From assembly GCA_913030825.1 (NCBI GenBank), contig CAJWCU010000003.1, positions 1 to 64,000 on the forward strand: a stretch of 64,000 nt of DNA. Direction: 5' to 3'. This DNA comes from an uncultured Rhodospirillaceae bacterium (GTDB lineage Bacteria > Pseudomonadota > Alphaproteobacteria > Rhodospirillales > Casp-alpha2). Positions 34,690 to 44,402 of this stretch are shown piece by piece. A program made the translations under genes and the position numbers. Position 1 is the stretch's first letter. Each line of letters opens with the position of its first letter. The notes below the pieces were generated by a model. The model was given only the letters and a program-made list of their open reading frames with translations, was not told where the DNA came from and did no database searches.

Positions 34690-36102
34690 GTGAAAATTGA
34701 CGCCATCCTCGAAAAACGCCTGCCTCTTGTGCTGGCCATGATCTTCGCGGTCTGGGCAGCTTATATGATCTACATTAAGTTCCGTCTGCTTCATTTCGGC
34801 CTGGCAACCGATGACCTCTTCAACTACGCCAATGCCCTCTACAACACGAATTTCCAGGACAAGTGGCTTTTTTCTGCGCGCTACGAATTGATCCGCGGTC
34901 TGCCGTCGCTGCTGTTCAATCACTGGCAGCCAACTCTTCTGCTGCTCTGGCCCGTCGTGCATTTCGGTGGCGCCGAAGCGCTTCTTGTCGTCCAGGCGCT
35001 GGCCCCGATCTGGGCGGCGGTGTTTCTTCATAAAATCGGTGAGCATTGCGGGCTAAAACCCTTCGACCGGCTGTTCGTCGTCGTCATCTGCCTATTCCAT
35101 CCGAATCTGATGGCGGCCGTCATGGACAGCCTCTACGGGTTTCACGGCACCTGCCTGCTTTTGTATTTTGGCGCGCCGCTTGCCTGGGCCGCGATCACCA
35201 GGCGCTATGTCCTGGCCGTCGTGTTACTGGTGTTTTTCCTGAACGTCCGCGAGAATGCGGCCCTTTACGTACTGGCTGGCGCGGCTGGCCTGATGCTGTT
35301 CACCAACCCGTTCTTCACCACTCGGCGGCAGGCCTCGGTCGCCGCCACACTCGCCGCGCTTGCTTTTGTCGGCGGGTTGATCGTCGCGCCCTGGCTGGCT
35401 GGCGTCGTGCATGAGCACGCCGCCCATGCGGAAAGCGTCCTGACCCGCCCGGCCCGCATGGCGCACGCCCTGAGCCATATGGATTCGGACTGGCACAATC
35501 TGTTCCTTTGGCTTTGGCCGGGATTGGCCGCGCCCGGGACGTTGCTGATGATGATCCCGGAATCCGTGATCCTGATTCTCGCGCAGAAGAAGGCCTCCCA
35601 CTGGTACGGGATGACCCTGGTATTCGTCGGCGCCCTGGCGATCGTCCAAGGATTGCCGCGCGTGCGGGCCTTTTTCGAGGGGCGGGGCTGGGCTCACGCC
35701 TTAACGGTTCTTATGTGCCTGCACATGACGGCCATCGTCGTCGCGGGCCCAAAAGAGGTCCGCGGACAAACCAACAAATTGGTGACTCGGATCGGCTACC
35801 ACATACCGGAGGAGTCTAAGGCGAACGCGCGGGCCGTAATCGATACTTCGTGCCGTGTGGCCATCGAACTGCAGGCTATGTATGGGTTCGGCGACCTGCC
35901 TTATCTTCAGTATCCGCGCCAGGCGATGGCCTCGAAATACATCATCGCCATTCTCAAGCTGCCCTCGGGGTTAACCGATATGGTGACCAAACGGAAAGCC
36001 GACCTGAAGGTCGTCTTTAGCGACGACCACCTGACAGTCTTTGAGAACCCGGCGGTGCCCTGCGTGCTATCGCTTGAAGCCTACCGCAAAGGAACGGGGT
36101 AG
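34690..36102 (+). CDS. DUF2079-like polytopic membrane protein, copy 1
   Basis: 470 residues, about ten membrane segments, beginning with a GTG (34690) seven bases after GGGAG. Conserved blocks are FGLATDDLFNYANALYNTNF in the first loop, HWQPTLLLLWP, DSLYGFHGTCLLLYFGAPLAW and LNVRENAALYVL. The Asp-Asp after the first span and the later His-containing loop resemble GT-C glycosyltransferases, the class to which DUF2079 is related. A soluble C-terminal tail of ~90 residues ends in a beta-rich segment. Activity unproven; a lipid-carrier-dependent sugar transfer is likely. It is the first of a tandem pair. Confidence 0.7.
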   Translation: MKIDAILEKRLPLVLAMIFAVWAAYMIYIKFRLLHFGLATDDLFNYANALYNTNFQDKWLFSARYELIRGLPSLLFNHWQPTLLLLWPVVHFGGAEALLVVQALAPIWAAVFLHKIGEHCGLKPFDRLFVVVICLFHPNLMAAVMDSLYGFHGTCLLLYFGAPLAWAAITRRYVLAVVLLVFFLNVRENAALYVLAGAAGLMLFTNPFFTTRRQASVAATLAALAFVGGLIVAPWLAGVVHEHAAHAESVLTRPARMAHALSHMDSDWHNLFLWLWPGLAAPGTLLMMIPESVILILAQKKASHWYGMTLVFVGALAIVQGLPRVRAFFEGRGWAHALTVLMCLHMTAIVVAGPKEVRGQTNKLVTRIGYHIPEESKANARAVIDTSCRVAIELQAMYGFGDLPYLQYPRQAMASKYIIAILKLPSGLTDMVTKRKADLKVVFSDDHLTVFENPAVPCVLSLEAYRKGTG

Positions 36103-36145
36103 ACTGACCGTCTAGTTCGAATCCGAGGGTAAGGATGCGCCGGAG

Positions 36146-37591
36146 GTGGAATTGAGGTTGAACGGGGTAAACCGGTTCGTGGAGCGACATGCCGATAGGG
36201 CGATCTATCTGATCCTGATCGGCTGGGCGGCGTTCATGCTGGCTCTGAAATTCCGCCTGGCCCATTTCGGGCTGGCGACGGACGATCTCTACAACTACGC
36301 CAATGCCCTCTACAATACGAACTTCTGGGACAATTGGCTCTATGTCGCCCGTTACGAGGCCGGCCGGCACCTTCCGTCCCTGATGTTCGATCATTGGCAG
36401 CCGACGACTTTGCTATTGTGGCCACTGGTCCATCTGTCCGGCCCGCATTCCCTGCTGGTCGTCCAGGCGCTAGCGCCCGCGTGGGCCTGTTTGTTCCTTG
36501 CCAGAATCTGCCGCTATATCGGACTGAGCGGTTTCGATCGCCTGTTCGCCGTAACCATTTGCCTGTTCAGCCCGTACATGATGCTCGCAGCAATGGACAG
36601 CATCGAAGGATTTCATGCCACCAGCTTGTTACTGGTCTTCGGCGCCCCCCTAGCTTGGGCAGCACTGACCAGACGGTGGCGTATGGCCTTCATTCTGATG
36701 TTGCTCTTCCTGAACGTGCGCGAGAACGCGGCGCTCTACATTCTCGGCGCCGTGCTTGGTTATTGGATATTCAAGAACCGCTACTTCGACAACAACCGCC
36801 GCACCGTCCTCTCCTTGGCCCTTGCCGCTCTGGTGTTCTTCATCGGCGTCAAGGTTGCGCCAATGCTGGCTGGCGTCGATAACTTCCACTTCAGCAAGGT
36901 CGGCCATACGGTCAGCACCGCAGCGGTTTTGAAATTTGATTTCTCACAGGTCGATAAGGACTGGGCGGCATATGCGATCGGTCTATGGCCCGCGGCTTTG
37001 GCGCCCGGCGCGTTCATGGCCGTCGTTCCGGAGGCCCTGATGCTGATCGCTGCCGACAAGACGATCGTCAATTGGTACGGCATGATGCTCGTCATGGCCG
37101 GCGCGGCCGCGGCGGCATTTGGTCTTTGCCGGTTACGAGCCTGGGCATCTTCCATCGCGGCGCAACGCGCCCTGACAATCTTCTTGATCGCGCATATGGC
37201 ATTGCTTGTCACGTCAAGCCTAAGCAATGTTCTCGGCAAGCACGAAATCATCATCGAGCGGTACGGCTTCAACGTGCCAGAACGGTCCCTTGTGGCCGCA
37301 AGGGAAGCGATTGATCCGCGATGCCGGACATCCGTGTTTTTTCAAGCGATGAAGGGGTTTGGCGACCTACCGCACTTGCTCTACCCGCACCCTATCCAGG
37401 TAGAACAGGCACGGTTCGTCATCGTCAGCAAACGGGCCGAATTGAATTTGTTACACAACCGCCTGCAGCGGGATTACGCCGCGGCCAACAAGGCATCGTT
37501 GGAGGTCCTGTACGAAGACGCCTATCTTACCGTTTTCAAGCAGGCTTCCGTTGCCTGCGTCAACCCGGCGTCCGGCGACAATTCATCATGA
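36146..37591 (+). CDS. DUF2079-like polytopic membrane protein, copy 2
   Basis: 481 residues from GTG 36146, or 479 from TTG 36152. The GTG lies inside the Shine-Dalgarno GGAGG (36142-36146), so TTG 36152 is the more likely start. It is clearly paralogous to the preceding protein: both share FGLATDDL-NYANALYNTNF, RY-----LPSL-F-HWQPT, LLVVQALAP, FDRLF, GFH-T-LLL-FGAPLAWAA and LNVRENAALY. The C-terminal soluble domain is less similar. The two genes are 43 bases apart and co-oriented. Probably a GT-C-type transferase with a related but distinct donor or acceptor. Confidence 0.7.
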   Translation: MELRLNGVNRFVERHADRAIYLILIGWAAFMLALKFRLAHFGLATDDLYNYANALYNTNFWDNWLYVARYEAGRHLPSLMFDHWQPTTLLLWPLVHLSGPHSLLVVQALAPAWACLFLARICRYIGLSGFDRLFAVTICLFSPYMMLAAMDSIEGFHATSLLLVFGAPLAWAALTRRWRMAFILMLLFLNVRENAALYILGAVLGYWIFKNRYFDNNRRTVLSLALAALVFFIGVKVAPMLAGVDNFHFSKVGHTVSTAAVLKFDFSQVDKDWAAYAIGLWPAALAPGAFMAVVPEALMLIAADKTIVNWYGMMLVMAGAAAAAFGLCRLRAWASSIAAQRALTIFLIAHMALLVTSSLSNVLGKHEIIIERYGFNVPERSLVAAREAIDPRCRTSVFFQAMKGFGDLPHLLYPHPIQVEQARFVIVSKRAELNLLHNRLQRDYAAANKASLEVLYEDAYLTVFKQASVACVNPASGDNSS

Positions 37592-38608
37592 TTATCGTCC
37601 GCAGTCATTGCGGCAAAAGTCGGTATTCTTCTTATAGAGTTCGTCGAACAAGGGTTCGTTCTTGGCATAAATTTCCGAAAAATCTTCGCTCAAGATGTTG
37701 CCGGCAAGCCGATGCTTGGAACAAGTGACTTCCACGCTGCCATCCGGTTCGACCCGAATATTGTCGAGTGATCGATTGCAGATGCCGAGCGGCTTGTTCG
37801 AGCGGTCGTTATTGAACTCGTTTGATACCAGCCTATTGCCAAGAATTTCCCGAAGCTGGCGAACGATATCGAAAAACCGGTCTTTTTCCATGCGGTGGAA
37901 CGGATTGACCGTGTTCCGCATACGCGGCAGCAGGTGCCAAAACCAAAATGTATCGAAAAGATCGTTGTAATCCCGAGCAAGAATGATCGCTTCGTCGGCG
38001 TTTTCTTCAAATGCCGTCCAATTGATATTGACCAGTGGCTTTGTGGATCCACGAGCAGCCTTCAAATCCCTGAGCTTTCCCAGGTTTTCGAGGACTCGTT
38101 CAAGATCGTTGACTTCGCGAATTTTCTCGTAGGTTTCCGGCGTCGCTGCATCGATCGAAACAGCCATACGGTCCAAGCCGCAATCGACCATCGCTTCCAT
38201 GATCTCTTCCGTTAAATACGATCCATTGGATACGAAATGCAGGAACGGAACGTCAAAACTCGCCGCGACCCGGATAAAGTCGGCGAGGTTCTTGTTCATT
38301 GTCGGCTCCCAGGCGCAGGACAACGCGACGGTGTGGCAATATGGAAACAGGTTTGCCGCAGCTTTCTTGAAATCTTCCAGTGACATCAGCTGTGTCCGAT
38401 GCCCCGTGAGATCCAACGTATAGCAATACTGACAGCGGTGATTGCACGCCGTCACCGTATCGATCCGCGCCGATAGATAGCGGGCGCCGTCGCGCCGTTT
38501 TGCCATAAGCTGCTGATGCTCATAAGGCCCGGCAACGAAATGCTTCGCACGCGCCAGCGCCTGATAGGCATCGTAGGGAAGAACATTTCTGGCAAATTGC
38601 TTCAACAT
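37592..38608 (-). CDS. Radical SAM/SPASM protein
   Basis: 338 residues from the ATG at 38608. The radical SAM cluster motif is CNHRCQYC (about residues 54-61). The C-terminal half ends with an extra cysteine set, CNRSLDNIRVEPDGSVEVTC and CRNDCG, as in SPASM auxiliary-cluster proteins. Sequences like SIDAATPETYEKIREVNDLE are usual in this class. Stop codons of this gene and the convergent DUF2079-like gene are directly adjacent (37591/37592). The substrate is unknown; the glycan genes on both sides suggest sugar or lipid modification rather than a peptide, since no small precursor peptide is visible. Confidence 0.85.
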   Translation of the reverse strand: MLKQFARNVLPYDAYQALARAKHFVAGPYEHQQLMAKRRDGARYLSARIDTVTACNHRCQYCYTLDLTGHRTQLMSLEDFKKAAANLFPYCHTVALSCAWEPTMNKNLADFIRVAASFDVPFLHFVSNGSYLTEEIMEAMVDCGLDRMAVSIDAATPETYEKIREVNDLERVLENLGKLRDLKAARGSTKPLVNINWTAFEENADEAIILARDYNDLFDTFWFWHLLPRMRNTVNPFHRMEKDRFFDIVRQLREILGNRLVSNEFNNDRSNKPLGICNRSLDNIRVEPDGSVEVTCSKHRLAGNILSEDFSEIYAKNEPLFDELYKKNTDFCRNDCGR

Positions 38609-38776
38609 GACCTGCCTTCTCAGACTCCGGATTCTATTCGCTATCAAGCCCGTAGCCGGCATATACGGCGAGCACCCCAACCATTCAAGGTATATTCCGC
38701 CATCGGTTCGAAGTCTCCTTCCACGATTGGGGACAGTGATTGGGCCGCAGGCGCGCCAACCTTATGGTCGAACCTG

Positions 38777-40411
38777 TCATCCCGCAGTAAGGCGTTCGTT
38801 CAGAGCCTCCATCCATGCGTCTGCAAGTCTCAGATTGACCAACCCAACCAATGAAGGAACGAAAACCGCAGGCGCATCAACGTATCGGACATAGATGTAA
38901 ACGATCGTAATTGTCAATCCAATGACCAAAGCCGGCACGCAGATACCGAAAACGGCCATAACACGCTCGCCAACATCGGGCCGCCGGAACAAGGCACGGA
39001 CGTAAATAGACGCCCTGCCGGGCCGGATCGCGATTGTTAAAAGTCCAGCCACCGCCAAGATCATCGCCGTCACGCCCCCCCACCGAACCGCGCGACTGCG
39101 CACGAGATAGTCTTTTATCACGCCCGATGCGATGACGGTCTCTCCGGCGATCCAACGAAGATACATTCCCGATTCGTGTTCAAGAACAACCTTGTTGTAC
39201 CGGCCAAGCAAAGAGTCGAAATACGCGGCCGGCTTTCCGTCTCGGGACCGAAATATTTCTTCGTGCAGCCATCGGTCCCCCCCCCAGGACCAGGGGTCCG
39301 GGTCACCGACTCTTGCCTTGGGCAGCGGCGGACTTTGCGCGCTCGACCCGGTCGCGGGCCAGGGCGTATAGGTGCCGCCCGCATCCGCCAAGGGCAGCTT
39401 TCCCGAGCCATGTTCGATTACAGCCAGCATCGCCGTGTGATACCAGGGGCCATAGCAACGATGCTCCAACCGAACCGGCCTCATCCATGCTCCCGCCGAA
39501 GAAGTCCCCACGTTGTCGCTCGGCGCCAGCGCACAAGGCGAATCCAGGCGTGCCCGACGTTCCAGAATTGTCGCGGCGAAACCGCGAACCTCGGAATCGA
39601 AATACGGCAAGTGGCTGTCCTTCAGATAGGCTGTTGTATGCCCCGCGAGCAGAAACTGGGAGAAAGCGGCAAGACCGAGGTGTCCTGTTAGGACATATCG
39701 GGCCCCGACAAATACGGCCAGAGGCAACACCAAAACCAGCCCGGCGACCGCAAGGCTCTGCCATCCGAAACGCGCAGCCGTCCCTTCAGCAACGAACGGC
39801 GTCACAACAATCCAGGCGATGGCGACAATGGGGATGATGGGTAAAAATGCCGGCCGAATCAAAACGGTCATTAGGACAAACGCGGCCAAAACGGTAAGGC
39901 GAAATCCGCTTTTTGTTCGCCGCGCGGCCAGAAAAGCCGCGACGGTAGCGGTCAAGAAAGTCGCGGCCATCCCGTCGGAACAGATGTAACTCGCCCCAGA
40001 TAACGCAGGCCCTGACAAGAACAGCGGGGCCGAAATCGAAAACGCCACCAACCTGCGAACATCGAAATCGACCAAGGCGCAATAAAGCCAGATGACAGCT
40101 GCCGCCCAAAGCGAGACCTGGAACTCGGGCCAAAATCCAAAATGGGGAAAAATCAATTCGTAGGCGTTCACAACCAGTGGAAAGCCCGGCGCGCGAATGC
40201 CGGAGAGTCCGGCGGCCAAATCATCGAAAGAGTAGAAAATATAGCCGTACTCGTCGCCGCACCTGAGCAGCGAAAGATTGAAGTGGGCATGCGCGACGCG
40301 CGCAACCGCGAGCAGGCACAACACGACCGTCAGTGTCCGCTTCCCCCAGCTTCCGTCCAGGTTTTTGTATGCCTCTGCCAGCGAGCCGAGCAAAGGCGCC
40401 AAGCCGCCCAT
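38777..40411 (-). CDS. Polytopic membrane protein, GT-C-like
   Basis: 544 residues from ATG 40411 (MGGLAPLLGSLAEAYKNL). Around ten to eleven membrane segments, with a first periplasmic loop containing the acidic CGDEYGYIFYSFDDL (D/E pair) and a large soluble loop (~290-420) rich in Trp and Gly (WPATGSSAQ, DPWSWGGDRW). That plan is common to lipid-linked-sugar glycosyltransferases, but no specific family motif is certain. It is divergent from the asparagine synthase gene with 113 bases between starts. Confidence 0.6.
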   Translation of the reverse strand: MGGLAPLLGSLAEAYKNLDGSWGKRTLTVVLCLLAVARVAHAHFNLSLLRCGDEYGYIFYSFDDLAAGLSGIRAPGFPLVVNAYELIFPHFGFWPEFQVSLWAAAVIWLYCALVDFDVRRLVAFSISAPLFLSGPALSGASYICSDGMAATFLTATVAAFLAARRTKSGFRLTVLAAFVLMTVLIRPAFLPIIPIVAIAWIVVTPFVAEGTAARFGWQSLAVAGLVLVLPLAVFVGARYVLTGHLGLAAFSQFLLAGHTTAYLKDSHLPYFDSEVRGFAATILERRARLDSPCALAPSDNVGTSSAGAWMRPVRLEHRCYGPWYHTAMLAVIEHGSGKLPLADAGGTYTPWPATGSSAQSPPLPKARVGDPDPWSWGGDRWLHEEIFRSRDGKPAAYFDSLLGRYNKVVLEHESGMYLRWIAGETVIASGVIKDYLVRSRAVRWGGVTAMILAVAGLLTIAIRPGRASIYVRALFRRPDVGERVMAVFGICVPALVIGLTITIVYIYVRYVDAPAVFVPSLVGLVNLRLADAWMEALNERLTAG

Positions 40412-40524
40412 CAATCGCCCTCTTGGTGTCCGCGCAATACCGATACAGCATTGCAATGCTTGCGAAAACTTACCGAAACCGCCACAAATGTATACACTAT
40501 TTGATTGGGGGCATTGGGGAAATT

Positions 40525-42471
40525 ATGTGCGGAATTTGCGGCTGGGTGTCATGGACCCGCCCTCCCGACCCTGGCGTCGTCCTCAAGATGGCGGACCGAC
40601 TGCAGCATCGCGGACCGGACGCCGGCAGGGTGACGAACCTTGGGCAGGCGACGCTCGGCCATCGTCGGCTGGCGGTGATCGATACTGGCCCCCAAGCCAA
40701 TCAGCCGATGGCAGATTCACTCGGCGGCCATTGGATCGTCTACAATGGCGAAACCTATAATTTTCGCGAGTTGCGGGCCGAACTATCGGCGAAAGGAGCA
40801 AAATTCCGCACGCAAAGCGACACCGAAGTCGTTCTGGAAGCTTACAAGGCTTGGGGTGCCGACTGCGTTACGCGGTTCAACGGCATGTTCGCGATCGCAA
40901 TTTGGGATACGGCCAATCGGACATTGTTCCTTGCCCGCGATCGACTGGGAAAAAAGCCGTTGTTTTGGTCGAGAACGACAGAAGGTGGAATCGTGTTTTC
41001 GTCCGAGATTAAATCGATCTTAACCCATCCCGAGATCGAAGGTGCCCTGAACCCCGCCGCAGTCAGCGAATTCACATCGTTGAACTATGTCCTGGGAAAC
41101 ACCCCTGTTTTCCAAGACGTCCAACTTCTGCCGCCAGGGACCTTTATGATAGCCAACGGGACGAATGCCCCTGAACCTCGGCTCTATTGGGACCTCGCAG
41201 AATCCTTCCGCAACAAAAGGCGCTTCAAGTCCGACCAACAGGCTGCGGAAGAATTGCGCGCCCTTATCGACGATGCCGTCAGCGCACGCCTGGTCAGCGA
41301 TGTTCCTGTCGGCATTTTCCTTAGCGGCGGCATCGATTCGTCGGCGATCGCTGCCTCCGTCCGCGACAAGGCATTCAGTGACCCGCCGCATTCGTTCAGC
41401 ATCGGATTTTCAGAGAAATCTTTTGATGAAGTGGACGAGGCCCGAGCTACGGCAGCCTTTCTGAATATCCCATTCCATGAGAAGACCATGAGCATGGATC
41501 TAGAGAACACCTTGGCCCGGATGGTTTATTACGGAGACACGCCGTTTGCCGACTCCTCCTTCTTCCCGACGTACTATCTCGCCCAATTCGCCCGCCGCAG
41601 TGTCACCGTCGCGCTTTCCGGCGACGGCGGAGACGAACTCTTTGCCGGATACGAAACCTATGCGGCAGACCGATACCGTGCCGCAGTCGGGCGCCTTCCC
41701 CGCAGGGCGTTCTCCCTAGCCGCGCGCACCTTCGGTGCGCTGCTGCCCGTTTCTTTTGACAAAGTCAGCCTCGACTACAAAATCCGGAAATTTTTGCGCG
41801 GCGCACATCTGGACGCCGATAGCGCCCATTATTTTTGGCGAACGATCTTCGAGCCGGATGAAAAGCGGTCGTTGCTCCGCCGCGACCGGCATTCCGAAAT
41901 CCGGGAAGACGGGAAAGCCGCGTTTCTTGCCCATGCAGCAGCCGTTGCTGAATGCGCGCCACTTGATCGCGCGATGTATGTCGATATCAAGACCTGGCTT
42001 GTCGATGATATTCTTTTAAAACTCGATCGAACAACGATGGCTCATTCATTGGAAGCCCGAACACCGCTTTTGGACTATCGTGTCGTTGAGTTTGCAGCGT
42101 CTCTGCCTTTGGGCCTGAAAATGAAGGGTTTGAATAAAAAGTACCTGTTAAAGGAAAGCCAACGGGGACGCATCCCCGATCAGGTCCTCACCCGCAAGAA
42201 GAGAGGGTTCGGCGCCCCCTTTTCATATTCGATACAAGGTGAGTTGCATGATTTCGCCATGGATGCCACCCACGATCCCGTCCTGGACGATTGGTTTGAA
42301 CAGGGAAGCATCGACAAACTTTGGGCGGCCCATTTATCGAAACGAGAAGACAACGGCCTGAAACTTCTCGGGATCATGAATTTCAGTATCTGGCTCAATC
42401 AGATTCGCCAAAACACGATTTTTTCGCCCGAGCGGGACATCGCACCGACGGTCGCGGTTTTGGCACCTTAG
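40525..42471 (+). CDS. asnB: Glutamine-hydrolysing asparagine synthase family protein
   Basis: 648 residues from ATG 40525. The N-terminal glutaminase domain begins MCGICGWVSW with Cys2 as nucleophile and has RGPDAGR and YNGETYNFREL. The synthase domain has the PP-loop FLSGGIDSSAIA and ALSGDGGDELFAGYE. All catalytic parts of AsnB appear intact. In surface-polysaccharide loci such proteins often amidate a sugar carboxyl rather than making free asparagine. Here it lies among glycosyltransferase genes, 31 bases before a GT2 gene. Its lower GC content matches the neighbouring genes. Confidence 0.9.
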   Translation: MCGICGWVSWTRPPDPGVVLKMADRLQHRGPDAGRVTNLGQATLGHRRLAVIDTGPQANQPMADSLGGHWIVYNGETYNFRELRAELSAKGAKFRTQSDTEVVLEAYKAWGADCVTRFNGMFAIAIWDTANRTLFLARDRLGKKPLFWSRTTEGGIVFSSEIKSILTHPEIEGALNPAAVSEFTSLNYVLGNTPVFQDVQLLPPGTFMIANGTNAPEPRLYWDLAESFRNKRRFKSDQQAAEELRALIDDAVSARLVSDVPVGIFLSGGIDSSAIAASVRDKAFSDPPHSFSIGFSEKSFDEVDEARATAAFLNIPFHEKTMSMDLENTLARMVYYGDTPFADSSFFPTYYLAQFARRSVTVALSGDGGDELFAGYETYAADRYRAAVGRLPRRAFSLAARTFGALLPVSFDKVSLDYKIRKFLRGAHLDADSAHYFWRTIFEPDEKRSLLRRDRHSEIREDGKAAFLAHAAAVAECAPLDRAMYVDIKTWLVDDILLKLDRTTMAHSLEARTPLLDYRVVEFAASLPLGLKMKGLNKKYLLKESQRGRIPDQVLTRKKRGFGAPFSYSIQGELHDFAMDATHDPVLDDWFEQGSIDKLWAAHLSKREDNGLKLLGIMNFSIWLNQIRQNTIFSPERDIAPTVAVLAP

Positions 42472-42502
42472 GCAATCCTGGACAAAGTGGAGGGAGCCTC
42501 TT

Positions 42503-43363
42503 TTGGTTTCTGTAATTATTCCCGCATTGAATGAAGAAGGGGCGATTTCCGATACGGTGAAACGCGTCGAAGCCGTCTTGGAATCCGCGCAGATCAAGCC
42601 CTTTGAAATCATCGTCGTTGACGATGGCTCATCCGACCGAACTGGTGAACTCGCGTCCGCGGCTGGCGCGCGGGTCATTCGAAATCCGCACAATGTCGGC
42701 TACGGTCGCTCCCTCAAGATTGGCGTCACGGCGGCGGCAAACGACACCATCGTCATAACAGATGCCGACGGCACCTATCCGATCGAAGAAATCCCAACCC
42801 TTCTTGATCGCTACAAAGAAGGTTTCGACATGGTTGTCGGCGAACGCAGAGGCGAACACTACCGGGGATCGGCCATCAAATGGCCGATGCGGATTTTGCT
42901 CCGTTTTCTCGTCGAATGGACCGCCGGCCGCAGCATACCCGACATCAATTCCGGACTGAGGGTGTTTTCCAGAGGCACCTCGATGGCATTCTTTGGTCAC
43001 CTTTGCGATACGTTCAGTTTCACGACTTCCCTGACGCTCGCGTACATGATGACGTCAAAGTTCGTCAGCTACCTCCCGATTGATTATCACGAACGGTTGG
43101 GCAAGACGAAAGTCCGGCTATGGCGAGATTCCATGAGAACTCTCCAGTATATCGTTCAGGCCGTGCTCTATTATGATCCGCTCAAGATCTTCGTGCTGAT
43201 GACCATCGCTTGTTGCTTGATCGCTGCGGTGAGCGTTGGAATTGGCATCATGTTCAAGCTTCTAACCGGATTCTTGATGGCCGTAGGGGCGTTGATCGCG
43301 GCGATTTTGGTGTTCGGTCTCGGCCTATTGGCGGACTTATTACGCCAAATTATGGCCAAATAG
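42503..43363 (+). CDS. GT2 family glycosyltransferase (dolichol-phosphate-sugar synthase-like)
   Basis: 286 residues, starting with TTG 42503 after AGGGAG. The GT-A fold motifs are VSVIIPALNEEG, VVDDGSSDRT and TDADGTYP, the last giving the DxD-like metal site. Two hydrophobic segments at the C terminus (~232-255 and 258-282) anchor it to the membrane. The arrangement resembles polyprenyl-phosphate-sugar synthases, which would supply the donors used by GT-C enzymes encoded in this region. It is co-transcribed with the asparagine synthase gene. Confidence 0.9.
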   Translation: MVSVIIPALNEEGAISDTVKRVEAVLESAQIKPFEIIVVDDGSSDRTGELASAAGARVIRNPHNVGYGRSLKIGVTAAANDTIVITDADGTYPIEEIPTLLDRYKEGFDMVVGERRGEHYRGSAIKWPMRILLRFLVEWTAGRSIPDINSGLRVFSRGTSMAFFGHLCDTFSFTTSLTLAYMMTSKFVSYLPIDYHERLGKTKVRLWRDSMRTLQYIVQAVLYYDPLKIFVLMTIACCLIAAVSVGIGIMFKLLTGFLMAVGALIAAILVFGLGLLADLLRQIMAK

Positions 43364-43385
43364 CGGGCCATCTCTCCGCCCTTCG

Positions 43386-44402
43386 CTATTGGTCGTTTCG
43401 GTAGATTTTCTTCGTATCGCGGAAACACCCGGCGAGACGCCCCAGCGTGCCGATCCCCGGCATAATATTTCCAAGAAACAAGGCAAGGAAGACGCCGGGG
43501 ACGTCGACCGCGCGATCCGAATGACGGACGGCTTCAATCCCCAAAGCGACGACGTATAGGGCCATCACAGTCAGCCACAAATGGCCATAAACAGGCCAGA
43601 ACAGGCCGGCCGATCCGCTTATGACGAACAAGACAAAAATCGCCGGCAGGCTTAACGCCAGGAAATCAAAATTCCGTCGCCGCAGCAACAACCCGGGAAC
43701 GCTGGTTCCATAGGTCAAACGTTGGGCGATGAAACTCCTAAGATTTCGGGCCTTGTGATGGACGAGAACATCCGGCGCGTAGAGGATATTGCCACCGGCG
43801 GCCCGCAACCGCGCGCAGAATTCCATGTCTTCGCCGGTAATCAGCGCCTCGTCCATACCACCAATCTCAAGGAATCGTTTCCGGCGCACGATGAGGTTGC
43901 ACGATGGCAGATCATCGACCTGCCGAGCCGGCTTGATCGTTTTCCGATAGGTCCACTTGCCGCTGACCAACGGGCTTTTCAATGCGCACCCCACATACCG
44001 CTCCCCTAATGGGCAGTCGGTTGGCGACAAGTTGGGCCCGCCAACGGCCCACAACGCGGGTTCTCTGTCGAGATGCGCGATAGCGTTCGGCAGCCACCCC
44101 GGCAACGGATAAGCGTCGCTGTCGATGAACGCCAGATAGGGCCGATCCGTCGAACGAGCCGCCAAGTTTCGCTTTGCCGCGATCGTAACTTTGCCGGTGA
44201 CGACGGTCTTGACGCCGGCAAGATGGGTCAGCCTGCCTTCGGTATCCGGAAAATCTGAAAGAACCTGGATTTCCGATCCAGGCGAAAGGGCGGCACAATC
44301 CGTAGCGCAACGGACCGTCAAGGGGTCGACCTCGATACAAGGGATCACCACGGACGCGAGATGATCAACCGCGCCCGCCCCGGCCGAGCTTTCATTCACC
44401 AA
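43386..44402 (-). CDS. GT2 family glycosyltransferase with C-terminal membrane segments
   Basis: 338 residues. GT-A features: SVVIPCIEVDPLTVRC, AKRNLAARSTDRPYLAFIDSDAYP (with the nucleotide-binding Asp and SDA metal motif), NLIVRRKRFLEIGGMDEAL, and GEDMEFCARLRAAG (the ED acceptor-base motif). Hydrophobic segments near 250-280 and 310-330 anchor it. The gene overlaps the radical SAM gene upstream by 7 bases (44396-44402), so the two are translated together. Confidence 0.9.
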   Translation of the reverse strand: MVNESSAGAGAVDHLASVVIPCIEVDPLTVRCATDCAALSPGSEIQVLSDFPDTEGRLTHLAGVKTVVTGKVTIAAKRNLAARSTDRPYLAFIDSDAYPLPGWLPNAIAHLDREPALWAVGGPNLSPTDCPLGERYVGCALKSPLVSGKWTYRKTIKPARQVDDLPSCNLIVRRKRFLEIGGMDEALITGEDMEFCARLRAAGGNILYAPDVLVHHKARNLRSFIAQRLTYGTSVPGLLLRRRNFDFLALSLPAIFVLFVISGSAGLFWPVYGHLWLTVMALYVVALGIEAVRHSDRAVDVPGVFLALFLGNIMPGIGTLGRLAGCFRDTKKIYRNDQ

